DNA from: Butyrivibrio sp. INlla21
GTDB taxonomy: Bacteria; Bacillota; Clostridia; Lachnospirales; Lachnospiraceae
Length of the DNA stretch: 64,000 nt
Reading direction: 5' to 3'
NCBI RefSeq assembly: GCF_900116875.1
Contig: NZ_FPCC01000007.1
Span: 1 to 64,000 of the forward strand
Each line of letters begins with the position of its first letter. Position 1 is the first letter of the stretch. Shown here piece by piece: positions 34,884 through 43,452 of this stretch. Under the pieces are notes generated by a model that was given only the letters and a program-made list of their open reading frames with translations, had not been told where the DNA came from and did not search any database. A program made the translations under genes and the position numbers.

Positions 34884-35744
34884 CTAGCTTTGTAAAATAT
34901 CCGAAAGGGCTGCAAACTGAGAAAGTGTAAGGACTTCGCCCCTTATTTTCTCGTTAAGTCCCATGCTTACCAGTGCTTCCACCACTTTCTCTCTGGACAC
35001 TTTCAAAGCAGGATTGTTTGATAATGAATTACTCAAGGTTTTCCTTCTTTGATTAAAAGAAGTTCTTATGATCTCAAACATGTATTTCTCATCTTTTACT
35101 TCTACCGCAGGCTTATCGAATCTCTTTAGATGAACAACGGCAGATCCGACTCCGGGCTGCGGTATAAAGCTGCTTGGAGGAACGTCCATAACAAGCTCTG
35201 CCGAAGCATAAAAGCCAACCGCAAGCGAAAGAGATCCGTAGTCCTTGTTTCCGGGACCCATGGACATTCTGTCCGCAACTTCCTTCTGAACCATTACCGT
35301 TACGCTCTCTATGGGAGCGCCGCTCTCAAACAGCTTCATAATAATGGGTGTAGTTATATAGTAAGGAAGATTGGCTACAACCTTGATCTTCTTGTTGTCG
35401 TTGTACTCTTTTATTATCTTGTCTATGTCTACTTTTAATATGTCTTCATTTATTACCGTGACATTGTCGTACTCGGAAAGGGTGTCGCCGAGCACCGGAA
35501 TAAGGCTCTTATCTATCTCAACAGCGACAACTCTTTTGGCTGACTCCGCAAGATACTGCGTAAGACTTCCGATTCCGGGTCCGATCTCCAGAACGCAATC
35601 GTCCTTCGTAACGCCCGATGCATCCACGATTCCGCTAAGGACATTTGCATCTATAAGGAAGTTCTGTCCGAACTTCTTCTTGGCGCTCATATTATATTTA
35701 CTAAGCACTTCCTTGGTACGTGCGGGATTTCCAAGATATGCCAT
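34884..35744 (-). CDS. rsmA: 16S rRNA (adenine1518-N6/adenine1519-N6)-dimethyltransferase
   Basis: This 286-residue KsgA family enzyme dimethylates two adenosines in helix 45 of 16S rRNA using S-adenosylmethionine. Motifs are KKFGQNFL, the SAM-binding [15 protein letters not shown], and catalytic [10 protein letters not shown]. The C-terminal domain has RRKTLSNSL. It is 40 bp downstream of tatD on the same strand, a frequent pairing in Firmicutes. Confidence 0.96.
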   Translation of the reverse strand: MAYLGNPARTKEVLSKYNMSAKKKFGQNFLIDANVLSGIVDASGVTKDDCVLEIGPGIGSLTQYLAESAKRVVAVEIDKSLIPVLGDTLSEYDNVTVINEDILKVDIDKIIKEYNDNKKIKVVANLPYYITTPIIMKLFESGAPIESVTVMVQKEVADRMSMGPGNKDYGSLSLAVGFYASAELVMDVPPSSFIPQPGVGSAVVHLKRFDKPAVEVKDEKYMFEIIRTSFNQRRKTLSNSLSNNPALKVSREKVVEALVSMGLNEKIRGEVLTLSQFAALSDILQS

Positions 35745-35784
35745 TTGTTACTCCTTTATAAAAAGAAAATTTGATCTGAAATCA

Positions 35785-36555
35785 TTACAAATGAAGATTG
35801 TACATTGTCTTCGCATTATTTTCCGTTATGCGGATCACTTCTTCTGCACTTATGTTTTTGATCTTTGCGATCTCTTCTACAACATAAGGAAGATAAAGGG
35901 AAGAATTTCTTTTACCCCTGTACGGCTCAGGTGCAAGATAAGGACAATCCGTTTCCAAAAGAATCTTCTCTATCGGTGTGATTTCAACGACTTCCCTAAG
36001 CTTCTTGCCGTTCTTAAAGGTCACAACACCTCCGACTCCTATGTAAAAGCCCATATCAAGGCACTCTTTTGCAATCTCTTTGGTGTATGAAAAGCAGTGC
36101 ACAACGCCGCCTATTTCCTCGGCGTGCTCTTCCTTCATGATATCTACGGTATCCTTGGCCGCATCGCGGGAATGAATAACAACGGGAAGCTGTTTCTGCC
36201 TTGCAAGATCCAGCTGTCTCCTAAACCACTTCTTCTGAAGCTCTCTTCCGGGTTCCGGCCAATGGTAATCAAGACCTATCTCGCCTATTGCAACGCATCT
36301 GCCATCCTCACTCCATTCACGTAGAAGCTCGAAGCTGTCCTCTGTAAGCTCCTCCACTTCACTTGGATGCACTCCGACTGCAGCGTAAATAAAATCATAT
36401 TTGTGCGCAAGCTCAAGCGCTTTCCTTGTAGTATCTACGCTCGCGCCTATATCAACCACGTTTCCGATGCCCGCTTTTTCAAGCGAAGCGATAAGACTGT
36501 CTCTGTCTTCATCAAAAGCGGGATCGTCATAATGGACATGTGTATCAAAAATCAT
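35785..36555 (-). CDS. TatD family metal-dependent deoxyribonuclease
   Basis: This 256-residue TIM-barrel hydrolase has the metal-binding DTHVHYDD at the N-terminus, AIGEIGLDYHW, PVVIHSRDA, GVVHCFSY and LLETDCPYLAPEPYRG, all TatD signatures. It lies upstream of rsmA, probably in one transcript. Members are 3'-5' exonucleases or D-tyrosyl-tRNA-like hydrolases, so a precise substrate is not assigned. Confidence 0.94.
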   Translation of the reverse strand: MIFDTHVHYDDPAFDEDRDSLIASLEKAGIGNVVDIGASVDTTRKALELAHKYDFIYAAVGVHPSEVEELTEDSFELLREWSEDGRCVAIGEIGLDYHWPEPGRELQKKWFRRQLDLARQKQLPVVIHSRDAAKDTVDIMKEEHAEEIGGVVHCFSYTKEIAKECLDMGFYIGVGGVVTFKNGKKLREVVEITPIEKILLETDCPYLAPEPYRGKRNSSLYLPYVVEEIAKIKNISAEEVIRITENNAKTMYNLHL

Positions 36556-36682
36556 TTCTTTTCCTCTGTAAAAAAACCGAATATATCTAATAATTTACCA
36601 CAAATGAACATCTCTGAAAACCGCGCAAACACAGAGAAAATCAAATTTTTGGAAGTTTTTCAAAAAAAATTGAAAAAAGTAC

Positions 36683-36711
36683 TTGCATTTCTCTTTTTGG
36701 CGTAGTAATAT
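36683..36711 (+). promoter_or_regulatory. tRNA-Lys promoter
   Basis: TTGCAT (36683-36688), a 17-bp spacer and TAATAT (36706-36711) place the start near 36718, about 37 nt before the tRNA. Confidence 0.65.
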
Positions 36712-36754
36712 ATCACTTGTCGTTGAGACACGGCAACAGAGCCGAATACAGAAT

Positions 36755-36827
36755 GCGCTGCTAGCTCAGTTGGTAGAGCACCTGACTCTTAATCAGGTTG
36801 TCCAGGGTTCGAGACCCTGGCAGCGCA
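36755..36827 (+). tRNA. tRNA-Lys (CTT)
   Basis: The acceptor is GCGCTGC/GCAGCGC with discriminator A. The D-arm has AGCTCAGTTGGTAGAGCA, the anticodon loop is CTCTTAA (anticodon CTT), and the T-arm is CAGGGTTCGAGACCCTG. CCA is not encoded. Confidence 0.95.
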
Positions 36828-36832
36828 CGCCG

Positions 36833-36882
36833 AGTACTGTTTTCGTAGGTATATCCTATGGGGATGGTACTTTTTCTTTTGG
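36833..36882 (+). terminator. Probable terminator of tRNA-Lys
   Basis: AGTAC pairs with GTACT, and an inner CGTAGG/CCTATG stem (one G-U) lies between them. TTTTTCTTTT follows. Confidence 0.55.
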
Positions 36883-36927
36883 AATAAAACTCCAAGCGAA
36901 GCGGTTCCGAGTCTGTCGGCATGGCCT

Positions 36928-37473
36928 TCACCCTCTCATCAATTCTTTTTCATGATCGCGCAGCCACTTCCTTCTATCTTTGTAATCCGGAATAACCCTT
37001 TCCACTTCTCCCCAAAACGCCTTCGAATGATTCATATGTATCCTATGGCACAGCTCATGCACCACCACATAATCCACTATTTCTTCCGGCGCCCTCATCA
37101 GAACGCAGTTAAAGTTAAGATTCCCTTCCGCGCTGCAGCTTCCCCATCTCGTCTTTTGATTCCTTATCGTGATCCTTCCGTAAGTCACCCCTATAAGCTC
37201 TGCAAACTTCCTTACCTTTACGGGTATGACCCTCTTGGCTCTCGTTACAAGAAGTCTCATCTCCTGATCGCTGATGGGTTTTGACTCAGACTCTTCCTGC
37301 TGCCTTTCTTCCATCTTTTTAAGATGTCTGCTTATCCAATCCGCCTTTTCACCGATGAAACGGTCGATAACAGTCTTAGAAGCCCCATACGGCGCCTTTA
37401 CAACGACGCGGCAGTCTGTAGTTATCTCTATCGCTATTGTCCTTCTTTTGCTTCTTATAAGCTCAATATCCAT
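36928..37473 (-). CDS. YgjP/WLM-like (DUF45) metal-dependent hydrolase
   Basis: This 181-residue protein has a zinc metallopeptidase motif VVHELCHRIHMNHSKAFW near residues 136-153 and the DUF45 signature TRWGSCSAEGNLNFN. The N-terminal half is basic. Members are predicted cytoplasmic metal-dependent hydrolases of unknown substrate. The neighbouring genes (tRNA-Lys, suf) give no functional clue. Confidence 0.85.
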   Translation of the reverse strand: MDIELIRSKRRTIAIEITTDCRVVVKAPYGASKTVIDRFIGEKADWISRHLKKMEERQQEESESKPISDQEMRLLVTRAKRVIPVKVRKFAELIGVTYGRITIRNQKTRWGSCSAEGNLNFNCVLMRAPEEIVDYVVVHELCHRIHMNHSKAFWGEVERVIPDYKDRRKWLRDHEKELMRG

Positions 37474-37510
37474 TGTCTATCCTATTTATATGATCTTTTC
37501 TTCCAAATAG

Positions 37511-37550
37511 TAAAAGAGATATACTCTCAATTTATCGAAAGTATACCTCT
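37511..37550 (-). terminator. Terminator of the suf operon
   Basis: The 14-bp stem AGAGGTATACTTTC / GAGAGTATATCTCT (two G-U pairs; 37537-37550 with 37515-37528) is followed by TTTT on the minus strand, 14 bp after the sufU stop. Confidence 0.85.
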
Positions 37551-37563
37551 TGTAATATCGTTG

Positions 37564-38013
37564 TCAGATGCTGTCGTTCGCCTTCTCGGGGTGCTCAAGC
37601 ATCTCCTGCATTGTGTGCCAGCCAAGAACCGCACATTTAACTCTTGCGGGCATATGGCTCACATCTTGAAGCGCTGCTGCTTCATCAAGGATCTCGAGAG
37701 TCTCTTCATCTGTGATCTCTCCCTTGACCATTCCCATGAATGTAGCAGCAAGCTTAAGAGCCTCTTCTTTGCTCTTACCTATTATCTGATCGACCATCAT
37801 ATCAACAGAAGCCTGTGAGATGGCGCATCCGCTGCCTTCATACATTCCTTCTGTTATAATGCCGTCCTTTATCTTAAGCTGCAATGTAATGTCATCTCCG
37901 CAACTGGGATTGACTCCTCTAAGCACAAGATCCGGATTTTCAAGCTTGCCCTTGTACATCGGATGAAGATTGTGCTCATTAACTATTTCGCGATATAACT
38001 GCTTAAGCTCCAT
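37564..38013 (-). CDS. sufU: SufU iron-sulfur scaffold / sulfur transfer protein
   Basis: This 149-residue NifU/IscU-fold protein has zinc/sulfur-binding cysteines in NPSCGDD, GSGCAIS and RVKCAVLGW. In Firmicutes SufU accepts sulfur from SufS and passes it to the SufBCD complex. It is the last suf gene, and its start overlaps the sufS stop by 11 bp. Confidence 0.95.
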   Translation of the reverse strand: MELKQLYREIVNEHNLHPMYKGKLENPDLVLRGVNPSCGDDITLQLKIKDGIITEGMYEGSGCAISQASVDMMVDQIIGKSKEEALKLAATFMGMVKGEITDEETLEILDEAAALQDVSHMPARVKCAVLGWHTMQEMLEHPEKANDSI

Positions 38014-39223
38014 AGCCCATAACCTCTCTTACCTTGGCGATCTTATCAAGGAAGATATCCACTTCCTCTTCTGTGTTGTAGAAATACAGGCTGGCTCTTG
38101 CCGTTGAGCCGGCGCCGATAAACTGCATCAAAGGCTGTGCGCAGTGATGTCCTGCTCTTATGCACACGTGATCGTCATTAAGTACAGATGAAATATCATG
38201 AGGATGAACTCCATCGATTGTAAATGTAACGATTCCGCAGTGCTTCTTGGGATCCTTTGATCCGTATATCTTGACGTAAGGAAGCTTGGAAAGACCTTCC
38301 ATAAGTTTCTTTGTAAGCTTCTCTTCCTGTGCTTCTATATTATCATATCCGACGTTTCTAAGATACTTGATTGCTTCAGCAAGTCCTACCGCGTCTCCTG
38401 CGTTAACCGTACCAGCTTCAAACTTGTGAGGGAGTTCTGCATATGTCGCATCTTCTCTTGTAACGTACTCGATCATCTCTCCGCCTGTAAGGAAAGGACT
38501 CATGTTAAGAAGGAGCTCTTTTCTTCCGTAAAGAACACCGATACCCATAGGCGCCATCATCTTATGTCCGGAGAAGGCAAAAAAGTCTGCTCCGAGATCC
38601 TTAACGTCAATCTTCATATGTGGAGCTGACTGCGCTCCGTCAACTACGACGGTTGCTCCCTTGGAGTGCGCATAAGCCGCGATCTCTTTTACCGGATTGG
38701 TCACACCCATAACGTTGGAAACATGACCTATCGCAACGATCTTAGCCTTGTCTGTGATCTTGCTCTCGTATTCTTCTTTGGTAATTGTTCCCTCTTCGTC
38801 GGGCTCCATATATACGAGCTTGGCTCCGCGCTTCTTGGCAACCATCTGCCAGGGAAGAATATTACTGTGATGCTCCATTACAGAGATAACAATCTCATCA
38901 CCCTCTTTTACGGTATCAAGTCCGTATGTGTAAGCCACAAGATTAAGAGACTCTGTGGTGTTTCTTGTAAAGATGATCTCTTCAGTGCTTACGCCTCCGA
39001 CAAAATCAGCTACAAGAGCTCTCGCATCCTCATAGCTCTCTGTTGCCTGCATGCTCCAATCATATAATCCTCTCAAAGGATTGGCGTTTCTCTCTTTATA
39101 AAAGTTTGATACTGCGTCCAAGACCTGCCTGGGTCTTTGTGATGTTGCCGCATTATCAAAATATACATAGTCGCCGTTTACAAGGATATCAAAATCCTTA
39201 CGAAAATCTCCCGGTGTGCTCAT
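38003..39223 (-). CDS. sufS: Cysteine desulfurase SufS
   Basis: This 406-residue group II PLP-dependent desulfurase has the PLP lysine in FAFSGHKMMAPMG, an upstream VISVMEHHSN histidine, and the active-site cysteine region CIRAGHHCAQPLM near residue 360. It supplies sulfur for cluster assembly. It is the fourth gene of sufCBDSU. Confidence 0.96.
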   Translation of the reverse strand: MSTPGDFRKDFDILVNGDYVYFDNAATSQRPRQVLDAVSNFYKERNANPLRGLYDWSMQATESYEDARALVADFVGGVSTEEIIFTRNTTESLNLVAYTYGLDTVKEGDEIVISVMEHHSNILPWQMVAKKRGAKLVYMEPDEEGTITKEEYESKITDKAKIVAIGHVSNVMGVTNPVKEIAAYAHSKGATVVVDGAQSAPHMKIDVKDLGADFFAFSGHKMMAPMGIGVLYGRKELLLNMSPFLTGGEMIEYVTREDATYAELPHKFEAGTVNAGDAVGLAEAIKYLRNVGYDNIEAQEEKLTKKLMEGLSKLPYVKIYGSKDPKKHCGIVTFTIDGVHPHDISSVLNDDHVCIRAGHHCAQPLMQFIGAGSTARASLYFYNTEEEVDIFLDKIAKVREVMGYGA

Positions 39224-39239
39224 TACATGTCCTCACTTA

Positions 39240-40409
39240 TTAGACAATGGTACTGATGTAATACTGAACCTTCTCCGCGATCTCGGGATCGGGTATAAGT
39301 CTTGCAACGCTGTCAAGCTTAGCCCTTACCATCAGGCGCTTGGCTTCGTGCTCATCGATACCTCTTGAATTGATATAGAATAAAAGGTCCTCACCCAACT
39401 GACCTATAGTTGCTCCGTGTCTTCCTTCAACATCTTCTTCCTGACAAAGAATAACAGGCATACTGCGATTTATAACATCGGGGCTAAGAAGAAGTGTATC
39501 CTCCTGCTCATCGCCGACAGAAGCCGAACTTCCGCTCTTAAAATCAAGTGTTCCTCTGTATGTCTTAACGGCCTTATCCATAAGTACGCCCTTAACATTC
39601 ATAAGAACGTTGGTCTTCTTACCGCGCTGATCGGCAACATAGTTGATATCAAGTGAATGTGAATCCTTTACAAGATATCCCTGGTTGCTGATAAATTCAG
39701 TCTCGTCTTCACACAGATTGATATAACATCCTGTCCAGGATTTCTTGGCTCCAAGCTCAAGAGACACTACATTTATCGCACCCTTCTTAAAACAAGCTCC
39801 GCCGATATCATCAAAATGAATGAAGCCGTCTCCCAAGGTTTGTGTCTTTATAAGATTGATCTTGGCACCTTCCTCTGCAAGAAGTCTTGTGCTTATTCCG
39901 TGAAATCCGGATGCATTTCTCTCGGAAGTATAATCCATGATAACCGTGATCTCGGAATCTTTCTTGGCATGGATCACCTGGCTTGTAAGGCTACCCTCGC
40001 CGTCATTAAGGTTGTATCTGATAATGATCGGCTCCTTGGTCTTAACGCCTTCCTCTGCGGTAAACACATCTGTTGTGATGCCGTTCTCGAGCATGAGATT
40101 CTCAATATCGATTCCCATTCCCGTTCTTACCGCCTGTGCGTCGTCTCTTCCGGATGTATCACCGTTGGGAACTCCGGGAACACCTGCATCTACAAGTATT
40201 CTCTTTTTATTATCTTCAAAAAGCTTTCCTGCTTCTTTGTAAGAAACTCCGCGAGTTACGGTAACTCCGTCCGGAACATTCTCAGCATCGGGAGTGTTAA
40301 GAAGCTCGATCCCGATACCGTCTTCCTTGATCTTACTGTCGTTAACGTGTAAAAAATTATAAGTCAAAGCGGGAAGTACATTGACCCGCATATCCAAATT
40401 CTTGTTCAT
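39240..40409 (-). CDS. sufD: SufD, FeS assembly complex subunit
   Basis: This 389-residue protein forms a beta-helix core and pairs with SufB in the SufBC2D scaffold. Recognisable segments are YTSERNASGFHGISTRLLAEEG, DFKSGSSASVGDEQED (the region matching the family RRGDxG/HQNxS stretch) and GRHGATIGQLGEDLLFYINSRG at the C-terminus with its conserved histidine. Confidence 0.92.
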   Translation of the reverse strand: MNKNLDMRVNVLPALTYNFLHVNDSKIKEDGIGIELLNTPDAENVPDGVTVTRGVSYKEAGKLFEDNKKRILVDAGVPGVPNGDTSGRDDAQAVRTGMGIDIENLMLENGITTDVFTAEEGVKTKEPIIIRYNLNDGEGSLTSQVIHAKKDSEITVIMDYTSERNASGFHGISTRLLAEEGAKINLIKTQTLGDGFIHFDDIGGACFKKGAINVVSLELGAKKSWTGCYINLCEDETEFISNQGYLVKDSHSLDINYVADQRGKKTNVLMNVKGVLMDKAVKTYRGTLDFKSGSSASVGDEQEDTLLLSPDVINRSMPVILCQEEDVEGRHGATIGQLGEDLLFYINSRGIDEHEAKRLMVRAKLDSVARLIPDPEIAEKVQYYISTIV

Positions 40410-40422
40410 CGAATCCCCTCCC

Positions 40423-41832
40423 TTAATGTCCGCTCATCTCAAGCTTGATGAGGTTATTCATTTCTACGGCATACTCCAAAGGAAGCTCTTTGGAAACGGG
40501 ATTGGCAAATCCGCTGACGATCATCGCCTTGGCATCCTCTTCGCTAAGACCTCTGGACATAAGATAGAATACAGCCTCGTCGCTGATCCTTCCGATCTTA
40601 GCCTCGTGTCCTACGTCGGCGTCGTCCGTTCTTATATCCATTCCGGGAATGGTATCCGCTCTTGAGATACTGTCAAGCATAAGAGAATCACATGATACGG
40701 AAGCTTTGGCTTTCTTTGCTGTGCTCTGGATCACTACGCTGCTTCTGTATGTTCCGATTCCGCCGTCCTTGGAAATAGACTTACTGTTGATAACGGATGT
40801 CGTTCCGACTCCCTGGTGAACAACCTTGGCTCCGGTATCAAGATTCTGACCCTTGCCCGCAAAGGTTATTCCCGTAAATTCCATCTTGGAATGATCTCCC
40901 TTTAAGATGGTCATGGGATATAGGTAAGAAGTATGTGAACCAAAAGAACCCGAAACCCATTCCATTACACCGTTCTCTTCAACGATTGCTCTCTTGGAAT
41001 TGAGGTTGTACATATTCTTGGACCAGTTCTCAATGGTTGAATAACGTAGTCTGGCGTTTTTGCCGACATAAAGCTCTACGCAGCCGGAATGAAGATTGGC
41101 AACGTTGTACTTAGGCGCGGAACAACCCTCTATAAAGTGAAGGTCCGCTCCCTCATCGACTATGATAAGTGTATGCTCGAACTGTCCTGCTCCCGCAGCG
41201 TTTAATCTAAAGTATGACTGCAAAGGGATATCAACCTTAACTCCCTTGGGAACATATACGAAAGAGCCGCCTGACCAAACAGCTCCGTGAAGAGCCATCA
41301 TCTTGTGATCTGTGGGTGTAAGGAGCTTCATAAAGTGGCTCTTTATCATATCTGCATACTCTGTTCTGAGTGCACTCTCAATATCCGTATAGATAACGCC
41401 CTGCGCAGCTACTTCGTCTTTGATGTTATGATAAACAAGCTCTGAGTCGTACTGTGCTCCGACACCTGCAAGAGATTCTCTCTCGGCCTGAGGAATTCCG
41501 AGTCTCTCAAATGTATTCTTTATATCCTCGGGAACGTCTTCCCAGCTGCCCTTCATATCCTCTTTATGTCTTACATAAGAAGATATCTTGTCCATATCAA
41601 GGCCTTCAACACTCGGGCCCCAGTCAGGCATTTCCATCTCGTTATATAATTTGAGGCACTTAAGTCTGAACTCTCTCATCCAATCGGGATCGTTCTTTTC
41701 TTCGGAAACCTTGAGTACAGTTTCCTCGGTAAGTCCCTCTTTTAATCTATAGAATTCTTTTTCATTTTCTATATCTTTAAAATCATATGCACTGCGGTCT
41801 ATCTCAACCACAGTCTGTTTATTATCACTCAT
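40423..41832 (-). CDS. sufB: SufB, FeS assembly scaffold
   Basis: This 469-residue core scaffold has the SufB hallmarks SFVYVPKGVKVDIPLQSYFR, HFIEGCSAPKY, GSFGSHTSYLYPM and ASVSCDSLMLD, ending with DVGHEAKIGRISDEAVFYLMSRGL. With SufC and SufD it assembles [4Fe-4S] clusters. It lies 13 bp after sufC. Confidence 0.97.
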   Translation of the reverse strand: MSDNKQTVVEIDRSAYDFKDIENEKEFYRLKEGLTEETVLKVSEEKNDPDWMREFRLKCLKLYNEMEMPDWGPSVEGLDMDKISSYVRHKEDMKGSWEDVPEDIKNTFERLGIPQAERESLAGVGAQYDSELVYHNIKDEVAAQGVIYTDIESALRTEYADMIKSHFMKLLTPTDHKMMALHGAVWSGGSFVYVPKGVKVDIPLQSYFRLNAAGAGQFEHTLIIVDEGADLHFIEGCSAPKYNVANLHSGCVELYVGKNARLRYSTIENWSKNMYNLNSKRAIVEENGVMEWVSGSFGSHTSYLYPMTILKGDHSKMEFTGITFAGKGQNLDTGAKVVHQGVGTTSVINSKSISKDGGIGTYRSSVVIQSTAKKAKASVSCDSLMLDSISRADTIPGMDIRTDDADVGHEAKIGRISDEAVFYLMSRGLSEEDAKAMIVSGFANPVSKELPLEYAVEMNNLIKLEMSGH

Positions 41833-41845
41833 AGTTAACCCCTAC

Positions 41846-42604
41846 TCACTCTGCATCTGAAACGAAACGCTCGAAACCATTCTTATTGATCTCTTCAACA
41901 AGTGACGCATCTCCTGTGTGGATAAGGTTACCCTTTACAAGAACGTGTGTGTAATCAACATGAAGAGATTCCAATATCTTTGTGCTGTGTGTAATTATAA
42001 GAAGAGCTCCGTCCTTCTTTTTCTGATATTCCATGATTCCCTTGGAAACAGTACGAACAGCATCGACATCAAGTCCCGAATCGGTCTCGTCAAGGATGGC
42101 GAGCTTGGGATTGAGCATAAGAAGCTGAAGGATCTCAGACTTTTTCTTTTCTCCTCCGGAGAAGCCTACGTTAAGATCTCTGTCCGCATACTCATCATTC
42201 ATAGAAAGAACTTCCATTGAAGACTTGAGCGCTTTCTTGTATGCAAGAAGCTTGATAGGCTCACCTGTCTGCGCATGGCTTGCGTTTCTTATGAAGCTTG
42301 AAAGTGAAATTCCGGGAACTTCGTAAGGATTCTGAAAAGATAAGAACATTCCGGCTTTCGCTCTCTTATCGGCAGAAAGCTCTGTGATATCCTGTCCTTC
42401 AAAAAGAATTTTGCCTTCTGTAACACAGTAGTGGGGATTTCCCATTAATGTATAACCGAGAGTAGACTTACCTGCTCCGTTTGGTCCCATGAGCACATGT
42501 GTCTCTCCCGGTTTAATATCTAAATTGATCTTATGAAGAATGGGCAATTCATTATCAATTGCCACCGATAAATCTTTAACCTGTAATAATGACTGCTCTG
42601 CCAT
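41846..42604 (-). CDS. sufC: SufC, FeS assembly ATPase
   Basis: This 252-residue ABC-type soluble ATPase has Walker A MGPNGAGKST, signature VGFSGGEKKKSEILQ and Walker B LAILDETDSGLD. It drives the conformational change of SufB-SufD. It is the first gene of the operon, directly behind a promoter with a palindromic operator. Confidence 0.97.
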   Translation of the reverse strand: MAEQSLLQVKDLSVAIDNELPILHKINLDIKPGETHVLMGPNGAGKSTLGYTLMGNPHYCVTEGKILFEGQDITELSADKRAKAGMFLSFQNPYEVPGISLSSFIRNASHAQTGEPIKLLAYKKALKSSMEVLSMNDEYADRDLNVGFSGGEKKKSEILQLLMLNPKLAILDETDSGLDVDAVRTVSKGIMEYQKKKDGALLIITHSTKILESLHVDYTHVLVKGNLIHTGDASLVEEINKNGFERFVSDAE

Positions 42605-42625
42605 AACTATAGTCCTTTCTCCCTT

Positions 42626-42646
42626 TTCCTACTAACTTGGTAGGAA
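42626..42646. promoter_or_regulatory. Palindromic operator over the suf transcription start
   Basis: TTCCTAC-N7-GTAGGAA is a perfect 7-bp inverted repeat centred near the predicted +1. Its position would block transcription when occupied. A Rrf2-family (IscR-like) iron-sulfur sensor is the plausible binder, but no such gene is in the window. Confidence 0.6.
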
Positions 42647-42648
42647 TC

Positions 42649-42677
42649 ATGATAACACCTTGCCATTTCGTTGTCAA
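42649..42677 (-). promoter_or_regulatory. suf operon promoter
   Basis: TTGACA (42672-42677), 17 bp, and TATCAT (42649-42654) on the minus strand place the start near 42642. The -35 is embedded in a perfect 14-bp palindrome TTGTCAATTGACAA (42671-42684), a second possible protein site. Confidence 0.8.
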
Positions 42678-42711
42678 TTGACAAACAATGTAAAGTTTAT
42701 CACAAAAGCTA

Positions 42712-42740
42712 TTGACATACTACCGAAAAGTCTTTAAAAT
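42712..42740 (+). promoter_or_regulatory. tRNA-Gly promoter
   Basis: TTGACA (42712-42717), 17 bp, TAAAAT (42735-42740). The start falls near 42747, 13 nt before the tRNA. Confidence 0.8.
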
Positions 42741-42759
42741 ACAATCTTGTCAGTACCAA

Positions 42760-42830
42760 GCGGGTGTAGTTCAATGGTAGAACACTAGCCTTCCAAGCTA
42801 GATACGTGGGTTCGATTCCCATCACCCGCT
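42760..42830 (+). tRNA. tRNA-Gly (TCC)
   Basis: The acceptor is GCGGGTG/CACCCGC with discriminator T. The D-arm has AGTTCAATGGTAGAAC, the anticodon loop is CTTCCAA (anticodon TCC), and the T-arm is GTGGGTTCGATTCCCAT. CCA is not encoded. Confidence 0.95.
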
Positions 42831-42867
42831 TTTGTCATGCCCATAATTAATGATCATAAAAGAAATT

Positions 42868-42897
42868 ACCGGCAAGTATTTCGCTTGCCGGTTTTAT
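42868..42897 (+). terminator. Terminator of tRNA-Gly
   Basis: ACCGGCAAG and CTTGCCGGT (42868-42876, 42884-42892) form a perfect 9-bp stem followed by TTTTATT. Confidence 0.85.
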
Positions 42898-42917
42898 TAT
42901 GCCCAAAAAAGAGCACA

Positions 42918-42947
42918 GAAAAACCCCGATGCACGAATGCACCGGGG
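42918..42947 (-). terminator. Terminator of the repeat-containing lipoprotein gene
   Basis: The minus-strand stem is CCCCGGTGCA / TGCATCGGGG with a TTCG tetraloop, followed by TTTTTC. It lies about 75 bp after the stop codon. Between 42948 and 43021 nothing else is seen. Confidence 0.88.
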
Positions 42948-43021
42948 CTCTATGTACTGACTAAAAGCAATTGATTAAACTAGTACTACTTGGTGTTAAT
43001 TAAATCTAATTGAATTAGTTA

Positions 43022-43297
43022 TTATTTTGCAGATGAAGCGTCTGCTGCTGCATCCTCAGATGAAGCCTCTGCTGCTGCGTCCTCAGATGAAGCGTCTGTA
43101 GCTGCGTCCTCAGATGAAGCCTCTGCTGCTGCGTCCTCAGAAGTAGCCTCTGTAGCTGCCTCCTCAACAGTAGCCTCTACTGTAGCCTCAACAGATGTCT
43201 CCTCTACAGATGTATCAGCTGCTGCCTCACCACATCCTGCAAGGATAGCTGCTGAAAGTGTTGCGATTGCAAGTAAAGTTACGATATTCTTCTTCAT
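43022..43297 (-). CDS. Small lipoprotein with tandem SSEDAA repeats
   Basis: This 91-residue protein has signal MKKNIVTLLAIATLSAAILAGC with lipobox Cys22. The whole mature part is Ala/Ser/Glu/Asp/Thr, with 9-residue tandem units of the type SSEDAAAEA encoded by a 27-bp DNA repeat. It has no recognisable domain. The start is set at ATG 43297; the longer frame to 43351 lies partly upstream of the signal. It has its own promoter and terminator, so it is a real, separately regulated gene. A surface spacer or an acidic exposed tether are possibilities. Confidence 0.75.
   Translation of the reverse strand: MKKNIVTLLAIATLSAAILAGCGEAAADTSVEETSVEATVEATVEEAATEATSEDAAAEASSEDAATDASSEDAAAEASSEDAAADASSAK
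43032..43166. repeat. 27-bp tandem repeat, about five units
   Basis: Units begin at 43032, 43059, 43086, 43113 and 43140, each starting with GATGAAGC or a variant. The first four differ at only a few positions; the fifth is diverged. The unit is nine codons, so copy-number changes keep the lipoprotein in frame. Confidence 0.9.
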
Positions 43298-43371
43298 AAT
43301 TATAATCTCCTCTTTTCTGTATACTTTGCAATTATAATGATTGCAAGACAATTGCTTCAGTACAAGTAGAG

Positions 43372-43400
43372 ATTATAAACTGTATGACGTGTAATGTCAC
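43372..43400 (-). promoter_or_regulatory. Promoter of the repeat-containing lipoprotein gene
   Basis: GTGACA (43395-43400), 17 bp, and TATAAT (43372-43377) on the minus strand place the start near 43365. The inverted repeat ATGTCA-C-TGACAT (43394-43406) overlaps the -35. Confidence 0.65.
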
Positions 43401-43421
43401 TGACATATCCGTGCATAAATT

Positions 43422-43438
43422 CTTAAGATTTCCTTAAG
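43422..43438. promoter_or_regulatory. CTTAAG-N5-CTTAAG direct repeat upstream of the lipoprotein promoter
   Basis: CTTAAG occurs at 43422-43427 and 43433-43438, period 11 bp, about 57-73 bp upstream of the predicted start. Layout and sequence match the site at 14292-14308 and suggest an OmpR-family response regulator as activator. Confidence 0.5.
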
Positions 43439-43452
43439 ATTTTGTGTAATTT

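Noticed and set aside
43032-43166. Tandem repeat considered as a CRISPR-like array
   Set aside because: Units are contiguous 27-bp coding repeats with no spacers, inside a lipoprotein gene with signal peptide, promoter and terminator.
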